Assembly (NCBI GenBank): GCA_963738545.1
Contig: CAVTXA010000007.1
Span: 1,178,001 to 1,242,000 of the forward strand
DNA: 64,000 bases
From: Bog-756 sp963738545
GTDB taxonomy: Bacteria; Actinomycetota; Acidimicrobiia; Acidimicrobiales; RAAP-2
Direction of reading: 5' to 3'
Part shown: piece by piece, positions 57,955-64,000 of the stretch
Position numbering within the stretch: position 1 is the first letter of the stretch
How the letters are laid out: every line of letters starts with the position of its first letter
The notes under the pieces: generated by a model
The model's input: only the letters and a program-made list of their open reading frames with translations
Databases searched by the model: none
What the model was told of the DNA's origin: nothing
Program-made: the position numbers and the translations under genes

Positions 57955-59625
57955 ATGCTGACCCCCTGGCGTGACCACCCCAGGGACAGCCCCCGTACGG
58001 AGGTCCGGCGCCGACGGCCGGCTCGGTGGAACGCCATCGTGATGATGGTGTCGGTGGGGCTGACGGCGGCAATCTGTCCGTCCACCTGGGCAGTCGCCGC
58101 CTCGTCCACCACCACCGCCTCGACCCCTTCGTCGTCCACCACCCCGAGCACGGGCGGTGCCCCGTGGACCGTCTACCACCAGGACGTCGCCGGTGCCGGG
58201 GTGGCGGCCCCGGTGGCCGGGGTCGATACGGGGAGACGGGCCTGGACATCACCCACCCTCGACGGGAAGCTCTACGGGGAGCCCCTGGTCTCGGGTGATC
58301 TGGCCTACGTGGCCACGGAAAACGACACGGTGTACGCCCTCTCGACATCCACGGGGGCCGTGAAGTGGTCGACCCATGTGGGCACGCCGGTTCCCTCGTC
58401 CATGCTCCCGTGTGGGGACATCACGCCCGAGGTCGGGATCACCGGTACTCCGGTCATCGACGCCGTCCGGTCCGAGCTCTTCGTCGTCGCCGACGAACTG
58501 GTGGACGGAGCATCTGCCCATCGCCTCGTCGGGCTCGACGCCACCACCGGTGGCGTGGAGTTGACGCAAGACGTCGATCCCAACGGGTCAACGCCCGCCG
58601 CGCTCCTGCAGCGCACCGGCCTGACCCTCGACGCCGGCCGGGTGGTGTTCGGCTTCGGTGGAAACTACGGCGACTGCTCCACCTACCGCGGGTGGGTGGT
58701 CGCCGCGCCCGAGAGCGGTGGAGCCCCGCTTGACTTCGCCGTGGACTCGGCCCGGGACGAGAGCCAAGGGGCCATCTGGATGGGGGGTGGCGCTCCAGTG
58801 GTGGACAGCGCCGGCGACATCTGGGTCGGGGTGGGCAATGGCTCGGTGACCTCGGCCTCCCACCCCTTCGACAACAGCGATTCGGTGCTGGAGCTGTCAC
58901 CGACTCTCACACTGCTCCAGTACTTCGCCCCCCGATCGTGGGCGAGCGACAACGCCCATGACCTCGACATGTCCACGGTGCCGGCCCTGCTCTCCGACGG
59001 TCAGGTGGTCGAGGCGGGCAAGTCCCGGCTGGCCTACCTACTCGACGGCGGCCATCTCGGGGGGATCGGGGGCGAGCAGGCGTCCCTGGCCACTGGCTGC
59101 CAGGACGATATCGACGGGGGCGTCGCCGTCGTCGGGACAACCGTGTACCTCCCCTGCCTGACCGGGATCATCGCCGTCCGAGCCACCTCATCGCCGACCG
59201 GCCTGCGGGTGCTGTGGAGTTCGACCACCGGGGGTGGGCCGCCGATCGTGGCCGCCGGGCTGGTCTGGTCGATCGGCCAAGACGGGACGCTCTTCGGCCT
59301 CAGCCCGAGCACCGGAGCGGTGCGCCAGAGTGTGACCGTGGGCGTGGCGGCCAACCACTTCCCGACACCCAGCGTCGGCGATGGGCTCCTGCTCGCTCCG
59401 GCGGCCGACTCGGTGGTCGCCTTCACGACCTCCGCGGTCTCCTCCACGGCCACGACGGCCACGACCCAGACCACGTCACCGTTGACCTTGGGTTCGGAGT
59501 CCGGCAGTTCGTCGGGCGGTGGCCTGTCGAACGGCACGGTGGCAGCCATCGTGATCGGTGGTGTGCTCGCTGCGGCCCTGGTGGCTGCCGGGCTCATCGG
59601 GAGGCGTCGCCGGCGACGCCTCTGA
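57955..59625 (+). CDS. Secreted PQQ-like beta-propeller protein with C-terminal anchor
   Basis: A 556-residue protein. A basic start and hydrophobic signal (IVMMVSVGLTAAICPSTWAV, with A-A-S after it), a Ser/Thr linker, then beta-propeller blades recognised by phrases such as LVSGDLAYVATENDTVYALS and TSTGAVKWSTHVG, each with the A-x-x-x-x-G-x-x-x-W pattern. Near the C-terminus a Ser/Thr-rich stretch leads to a single helix (AAIVIGGVLAAALVAAGLIG) and an Arg-rich tail (RRRRRRL), so it stays membrane-anchored outside. Function unknown; not clearly a PQQ enzyme. No Shine-Dalgarno before the ATG, with TAGCCT 6-7 bases upstream, so the mRNA may be leaderless. Confidence 0.75.
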   Translation: MLTPWRDHPRDSPRTEVRRRRPARWNAIVMMVSVGLTAAICPSTWAVAASSTTTASTPSSSTTPSTGGAPWTVYHQDVAGAGVAAPVAGVDTGRRAWTSPTLDGKLYGEPLVSGDLAYVATENDTVYALSTSTGAVKWSTHVGTPVPSSMLPCGDITPEVGITGTPVIDAVRSELFVVADELVDGASAHRLVGLDATTGGVELTQDVDPNGSTPAALLQRTGLTLDAGRVVFGFGGNYGDCSTYRGWVVAAPESGGAPLDFAVDSARDESQGAIWMGGGAPVVDSAGDIWVGVGNGSVTSASHPFDNSDSVLELSPTLTLLQYFAPRSWASDNAHDLDMSTVPALLSDGQVVEAGKSRLAYLLDGGHLGGIGGEQASLATGCQDDIDGGVAVVGTTVYLPCLTGIIAVRATSSPTGLRVLWSSTTGGGPPIVAAGLVWSIGQDGTLFGLSPSTGAVRQSVTVGVAANHFPTPSVGDGLLLAPAADSVVAFTTSAVSSTATTATTQTTSPLTLGSESGSSSGGGLSNGTVAAIVIGGVLAAALVAAGLIGRRRRRRL

Positions 59626-59677
59626 ACGTCGAGGCCACAGCGGGGCTCCGGGGGCGGTGCCCCCACCCCGCCTCCGG

Positions 59678-61783
59678 TCAGGTGGGCGACGTCAGGTCGT
59701 ACACCGTCTGACCCCCGATAGTGCGGGCCGTGAAGTGGGCCTCGACCCAACTGGTGATCGCCGAGTCGCTGTTGGTCCGGCCCCCGGGCCCTCCTCCCCC
59801 TCCCGAGCCTGATGCGATGAAGTAGTGGATGTCGCCCTTGGCCACATAGGCCTCGAAGGCGGCCAGGCTGATGTTGCCCCCTTGACCGTTGAAACCGCCG
59901 ATGGCCATGACCGGTTCACCCGAGGCCAACTCGAGGGTCGCCGCCGACTGGGATCCGAAGGTGGCCGCCACCCAGCGGAAGCTGTGCGCGTTGGCCTGGA
60001 GTGCCTCGGTGAGGGCGGAGCTGGTCGTTGCCCCTCCCCCACCGGCACCACCGGCACCGCCGCCGCCGGTCGGGAACCCTCTGGTACCCGCGGCCGATGA
60101 GGAACCGACGGGTCGGGATCCTCCCAAGCCGCCGGGGGGGGCGCCGGTCGGTCGGGTGCCACCGGCGAATGACGGCCGGGTGCTGGAGCTGCCACCGGGG
60201 CCACCGGCCTGGCCGGGAAGACCCTGGCCACCACCGGGGCCCCCCGCCCCGCCACCGCCGAATCCCCCACCGCTCACCGCGGGACCTGCCGAGGGGATGC
60301 TACCCGTGTGGGCGGTGCTCAGCGTGGTTGCCGTGTAGGCGACGGGGCCACTCAATGAGGCCACCAGTCCCAGGCCGATGGCCGCCGTGGTCAACGGTCG
60401 GGTGAGCCGCGGAAGCGCAGGGGCGGCGAGCAGTGCCACGGCACCAAGTGCTCCGGTGACCAGGATGAGTGGACGCAGCCAGGGATCGTAGGTCGGTGTG
60501 CGCCCGAGCAGGATGAAGGCCCATGCCGAGGTGGCGACAATGGCCACCGCTCCGAGACCGCGAGCCAGCATCCGCTGCCGGTTCTGCCACAGCATGGCGC
60601 CACCCATCCCCACCAGCGCGGCGATGGCCGGGGCCAGGGCCACCGTGTAGTACGTGTGGATCACGCCGCTGGAGAAGCTGAAGACGGCGCCGGTGACGAG
60701 CAGCCACCCACCCCACAGCAGCAGTGCGGCCCGCTTCCGATCGGTGCGCGGCGCCCGGGCCCGCCACACCACACCGGCCACCAGGGCCAGGAGTGAGGCG
60801 GGCAGCAGCCACGAGGCCTGGCCGCCCATCAGATTGTTGAAGAGGCGGAAGACCCCGGTGGCACCGCTGAACCCGGTGCCGTTTCCGCCGGTGCCCCCCG
60901 AGAGCCGGCTGAGTCCGTTGTAGCCGAAGATGAGGTTGAGGATGCTGTTGTCCGGCGAGCCGTCGATGTAGGGCCGTGACGCCGCCGGCCAGAGCTGCAC
61001 AGCGGCGACCCACCACCCGGCCGAGACCACGATGGCTATCCCACCGAGGGCCAACTGGCCGAGGCGACGCCACAGGTAGGTGGGCGCGGCCAGGAGGTAG
61101 ACACCGGCGAAGGCGGGGACGACGGTGAAGGCCTGGAGCATCTTGGCCAGGAAGGCGAAGCCGATCAGGGCTCCGGTGGCCACCATCCATCGGGTGCCGG
61201 CCTTCTCGATGGCGCGGGTCAGCGTGTAGGCCGCGGCCACCAGCAACAGCACCATCAACGCGTCCGGGTTGTTGAACCGAAACATCAGCGCGGCCACCGG
61301 CGTGCAGGCCAACACCGCACCGGCCAGGAGGCCCGCCGCGGGGCCGAACCACCGCTTGACGGCCGCATAGACCAGTCCCACCGCCGCCACGCCTTCCAGA
61401 ACCTGAGGAACGAGCATGCTCCAACTGCTGAACCCGAACAGCCGGCCCGAGAGCTCCATGACCCACAACGAGCCCGGCGACTTGTCCACGGTGATGAAGT
61501 TGGAGGAATCGATGGAGCCGAAGAAGAACGCCTTCCAGCTCTTGGTGCCGGCCTGAACGGCGGCGGCGTAGAAGCTGTTGGCGTAGCCCGAGGCGCTGAG
61601 ATTCCAGAGATAGGCGCCGGCCGTGACGGCCAACAGGGTGATCAGGGCGGGGACAACCCAGCGGGGTGAGGACGACGACCCTTGGTCGTCCCCTCCGGTG
61701 TCGACGGCCGGAGGAGGAGCGTGTCCCTCGGGGACCCTTGGGACCAGTCGGGTGGCGGGCGGCGGTGTCACGGTGATGGACAT
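59678..61783 (-). CDS. PMT/ArnT-type membrane glycosyltransferase with glycine-rich C-terminal region
   Basis: A 701-residue protein. The N-terminal PMT_2-like module (about 35-480) has many helices, the FFFGSIDSSNFITVDKSPGS loop with the catalytic-type acidic residue, and FAFLAKMLQAFTVVPAFAG later. A low-complexity Gly/Pro/Ser segment follows (about 500-610), then a folded extracytoplasmic end (FRWVAATFGSQSAATLELAS, GGFNGQGGNISLAAFEAYV) typical of YkcA/B-type mannosyltransferases. It likely uses a polyprenyl-phosphate sugar. ATG at 61783 chosen because similarity starts after it; there is no ribosome site. The frame extends further upstream but is not conserved. Confidence 0.85.
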   Translation of the reverse strand: MSITVTPPPATRLVPRVPEGHAPPPAVDTGGDDQGSSSSPRWVVPALITLLAVTAGAYLWNLSASGYANSFYAAAVQAGTKSWKAFFFGSIDSSNFITVDKSPGSLWVMELSGRLFGFSSWSMLVPQVLEGVAAVGLVYAAVKRWFGPAAGLLAGAVLACTPVAALMFRFNNPDALMVLLLVAAAYTLTRAIEKAGTRWMVATGALIGFAFLAKMLQAFTVVPAFAGVYLLAAPTYLWRRLGQLALGGIAIVVSAGWWVAAVQLWPAASRPYIDGSPDNSILNLIFGYNGLSRLSGGTGGNGTGFSGATGVFRLFNNLMGGQASWLLPASLLALVAGVVWRARAPRTDRKRAALLLWGGWLLVTGAVFSFSSGVIHTYYTVALAPAIAALVGMGGAMLWQNRQRMLARGLGAVAIVATSAWAFILLGRTPTYDPWLRPLILVTGALGAVALLAAPALPRLTRPLTTAAIGLGLVASLSGPVAYTATTLSTAHTGSIPSAGPAVSGGGFGGGGAGGPGGGQGLPGQAGGPGGSSSTRPSFAGGTRPTGAPPGGLGGSRPVGSSSAAGTRGFPTGGGGAGGAGGGGATTSSALTEALQANAHSFRWVAATFGSQSAATLELASGEPVMAIGGFNGQGGNISLAAFEAYVAKGDIHYFIASGSGGGGGPGGRTNSDSAITSWVEAHFTARTIGGQTVYDLTSPT

Positions 61784-62169
61784 GGGGGCATTGTCGGGGC
61801 CACTGCTGTGAGTTGCCTGAGGGTCTCCTGGGCCGACACTGGGAGTTGGTGCGGGGTGGACAGGACCTGGCCCGCACTGCCTGGCCGCTCCGGGGGTCGG
61901 TTCCCGACGTGGTCGCCACTCCATCGGCTCGCTGATCGGCGTCGCACAACTAGATCCGGAATAGAGCTCGGGTCTTGTTGACGACGCCGGGGTGCGGACG
62001 GCATCCGGGACGACTGGGGGCCTGCACCTCCAGGCATGGAGCCACCGATTGTGACCTGCGGGTCGACGGGGATGACCCCACCTGCGTGCCGTGTCGCGGC
62101 ATGATGGCGTGGAGCGGACCTCGGTGGGCGGCAGGTCCGAGGAGAGCGGATCCGTCACGGAGGCGAATC
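61784..62169. other. Divergent intergenic region (386 bp)
   Basis: No convincing gene: the frame running upstream of the PMT start lacks conservation and the plus-strand frame upstream of 62170 looks random. It must hold promoters for both flanking genes. I see no clear repeat or operator. Confidence 0.55.
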
Positions 62170-63159
62170 ATGCGAGCACGGAGACCTGGCCGCCACTCCG
62201 ACGAGGTGATGGGGCCCCGAGCCCTGGCAGCCATGGCCGATGCCGCGCGGCGCTCCCGGGAGGCGGGGGCCGGGCCCAGCCGGGCCCAATCGGATGCGGC
62301 CACGGAAGCGGTCACTGCCGTGGCGGTCGACGGTGCCGCCGGCGCACTGATCGACCCCGAGCCGTCGGCCCCGGACACGATGGACCCGTCCAGCGCCCCG
62401 GGTACACCACCCCCGACTCCGCCCGTGGCCAGACCCTCACCATCGACACCCGACCCACCCCCCACGGCGGCCACACCGGTTCCACCAGCTCCATCAACCC
62501 CACCGTCCAGACCTTCCACCCCGGTCCCGGCACCTTCGGCGACCTCAGCGACCTCAGCGGGCACGATGGGCGCCGCATCGGCATCCGAGCCCCGGCACCT
62601 ACGAACCCCGACCCACGGGGACCATCGGCGAAGGAGCTCGATGTTGATCGTGTCGGTGAGCCTGATGGCGATCGTGGCCGCAGTACTTGGCACTTGGGCG
62701 GTCAAGGACGGTGGCGGTGGATCACCGTCCACGTCAAGGCGTCCAGGCACATCGGCCCACACCGCTCCTGTTGCTCCCCCTGTCGCCCAGTCCGGTCATG
62801 AGAGCGGAGCCGCGGCCCCATCCCCGGGCACGACATCGGTGACGACGACCACGCAGCCCGCCACCACCACGACGACAACTGCTGCAACACCGAATGCGGG
62901 ATCGGGTCCGGTGTTGAATTCGATCCAGCCCGCCAGTGGATCGGCAGGGCAGACCATCGTCGTGTCCGGGTCCAACCTCCTGAGTGCCTCAGGCCAGATC
63001 ACGGCCCAGTTCGGTGCCGAGACAAGCACCGTCGCCTGCCTCGCTCAGACCAGCTGCCTCGTCATCGTCCCACCGGATGGCTCGCCGGCGGCCACCATCC
63101 CGGTCACCATCACCACGGACAACGGCACGTCAAACGCGCTCACCTTCACCTATTCCTAG
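62170..63159 (+). CDS. Membrane-anchored IPT/TIG-domain protein
   Basis: A 329-residue protein. A cytoplasmic N-terminus (MRARRPGRHSDEVMGPRALA, then a Pro-rich linker of about 85 residues) precedes one helix (SMLIVSVSLMAIVAAVLGTW, about 158-178). A long Ser/Thr/Pro-rich stretch (about 185-245) leads to an IPT/TIG immunoglobulin-like domain at the C-terminus (LNSIQPASGSAGQTIVVSGS, ending ALTFTYS). It may be a cell-wall spanning receptor or adhesin-like protein; function unknown. The ATG at 62170 is fixed by GGAGGCG at ideal spacing. Divergent from the PMT gene. Confidence 0.7.
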   Translation: MRARRPGRHSDEVMGPRALAAMADAARRSREAGAGPSRAQSDAATEAVTAVAVDGAAGALIDPEPSAPDTMDPSSAPGTPPPTPPVARPSPSTPDPPPTAATPVPPAPSTPPSRPSTPVPAPSATSATSAGTMGAASASEPRHLRTPTHGDHRRRSSMLIVSVSLMAIVAAVLGTWAVKDGGGGSPSTSRRPGTSAHTAPVAPPVAQSGHESGAAAPSPGTTSVTTTTQPATTTTTTAATPNAGSGPVLNSIQPASGSAGQTIVVSGSNLLSASGQITAQFGAETSTVACLAQTSCLVIVPPDGSPAATIPVTITTDNGTSNALTFTYS

Positions 63160-63242
63160 GGGTCTCGTCACTTCCCAGGAGTCACGCTACTTCCGAGCCT
63201 CTCTGCCCAGACACGGCACGGCGGTCCACCGCAGGGGAACGC

Positions 63243-64000
63243 TCAGGACGGGGGCGTCGAACCCTGAGGCAGTGAGCCCACGAATGCCGCCCCGCCAAAG
63301 GCGAACACGCCTCCGTCCCCGGCCACCAGCCAGTAGCCGTGACCGTCCTGGGTGGCCTCGATGCTGTCAACCGGGGAGTTGAGCCGGTGTCCGGCCTGGG
63401 AACCGTCGTACGGGGCATCGCCGAACGCGAACACACCGCCGTCGGAGGCCACCAGCCAGTAGCCGTGACCTTCGGGGGAGGCGGCCATGCCCACCACTGG
63501 CTGGTTGAGGTGCCAGGAGCCGGTCGATCCGAAGAAGCCGGCATCACCGAAGGTGAACACGCCGCCGTCGGAGGCCACCAGCCAGTAGCCGTGACCGTCG
63601 GGGGAGGCGGCCATGCCCACCACTGGCTGGTTGAGGTGCCAGGAGCCGGTCGATCCGAAGAAGCCGGCATCACCGAAGGTGAACACGCCGCCGTCGGAGG
63701 CCACCAGCCAGTACCCGGCACCGTCGGGGGTGTCGGCCATGCCGACGACGGTCCGGTTGAGGTGGTGGCCACCCTCGGAGCCCAGATACCGGGCGTCTCC
63801 GAACGCGAAGATGCCACCGTCGGAGGCCACCAGCCAGTACCCCCCACCGTCCGGGGTGGCGGTGATGCCCACGATCGGCTGGTTCAGATGCCGGGCCGCC
63901 ATGCTGCCGTAGGAGTGGGCGTCGCCGAAGGCCGTGACCGTGCCATCGGGAGTGGCGATCCAGTAGCCGTTCCCATCAGGGGTGCTGGCCATCCGCCGCG
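63243..64000 (-). CDS. Tandem-repeat beta-propeller-like surface protein (truncated by window edge)
   Basis: The C-terminal 250 residues of a larger protein running off the right edge. It is built of repeats of about 42 residues, each ending GYWLVASDGGVFTFGDAGFF or a variant (with the G-Y-W, DGG and FGDA cores), preceded by H-L-N-Q/R-P/T-V-V-G-M. This repeat is widespread in Acidimicrobiia, often on large secreted proteins. The last repeats change slightly (GYWLVAGDGGVFAFGGAAFV) and the protein ends SLPQGSTPPS. Function unknown, but a ligand-binding or surface role is likely. Confidence 0.8.
   Translation of the reverse strand, partial: RRMASTPDGNGYWIATPDGTVTAFGDAHSYGSMAARHLNQPIVGITATPDGGGYWLVASDGGIFAFGDARYLGSEGGHHLNRTVVGMADTPDGAGYWLVASDGGVFTFGDAGFFGSTGSWHLNQPVVGMAASPDGHGYWLVASDGGVFTFGDAGFFGSTGSWHLNQPVVGMAASPEGHGYWLVASDGGVFAFGDAPYDGSQAGHRLNSPVDSIEATQDGHGYWLVAGDGGVFAFGGAAFVGSLPQGSTPPS
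63471..63722 (-). repeat. Two near-identical 126-bp tandem repeats within the repeat protein gene
   Basis: Units 63471-63596 and 63597-63722 are almost identical across 126 bp (one 42-residue repeat each), whereas flanking repeats differ more. This points to recent unit duplication or gene conversion. Confidence 0.75.

Noticed and set aside
61784..62158. A 125-residue N-terminal extension of the PMT-type protein
   Set aside because: Composition is random and Pro/Arg/Ser-rich with no similarity to the family; the ATG at 61783 starts the plausible protein.
1..64000. tRNA, rRNA, CRISPR arrays, insertion sequences or prophage
   Set aside because: No cloverleaf-like segment, spaced identical repeats, transposase or integrase motif was seen on either strand by eye; a covariance-model scan was not possible.

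Overview
The window is GC-rich (about 70% by eye) with tightly packed genes, and it reads as a chromosomal segment of an actinobacterium, most likely class Acidimicrobiia. Three things support this. It has a mycothiol-dependent formaldehyde dehydrogenase (mscR), and mycothiol is an actinobacterial thiol. It has SHOCT, DUF6325 and GAP-family genes. It ends in a GYWLVASDGG-type repeat protein that is common in Acidimicrobiales. I saw no rRNA, tRNA, CRISPR array, prophage or insertion sequence.

Layout. 0-8 kb: a 5'-truncated haloalkane dehalogenase, an ECF42-type sigma factor with its DGPF/YCII partner, two small conserved proteins (DUF1543, DUF2237), a ParA ATPase, an acyl-CoA thioesterase and a secreted GH92 mannosidase. 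Many of these are broken by single-base frameshifts in short homopolymers, which look like sequencing errors. 8-23 kb: a stress or envelope island with DUF6325, SHOCT, membrane protein, DUF202, aquaporin, DUF2252, a sulfatase with its formylglycine-generating enzyme, a large MalT-type LuxR (LAL) regulator, PLDc_N-SHOCT, a 29-residue membrane peptide, GAP protein, glutamate decarboxylase and a K+ channel. Each of its five promoter regions carries one copy of an 18-bp inverted repeat, TCAYCC-N5-GGNNGAT, which I propose is the LAL operator.

23-32 kb: a DUF35/thiolase pair, two SDRs, an aldo-keto reductase, a VOC protein with a Baeyer-Villiger-type monooxygenase, and an acyltransferase. 32-54 kb: a coherent catabolic cluster. 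It has a PotABCD-type ABC importer, aldehyde dehydrogenase, class III aminotransferase, three different FAD oxidoreductases, a Rieske oxygenase with quaternary-amine-type iron ligands, an ADP-forming acyl-CoA synthetase, an acyl-CoA dehydrogenase and a MaoC hydratase. It also holds a complete C1 route: mscR, a metallo-hydrolase and formate dehydrogenase. Six intergenic copies of a 16-bp palindrome (consensus ACTGAACANTCAGTCA) overlap the promoters, and a TetR gene with a lysine-rich tail sits in the middle. I read this as a TetR-controlled regulon for uptake and breakdown of an N-methylated or quaternary amine. Released methyl groups would be burned through formaldehyde and formate to CO2.

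55-64 kb: surface and glycan genes. These are a DUF5666 protein, GtrA, a GT2-GtrA fusion, a secreted beta-propeller, a PMT-type glycosyltransferase with a glycine-rich linker, an IPT/TIG protein and a truncated tandem-repeat protein that runs off the right edge.
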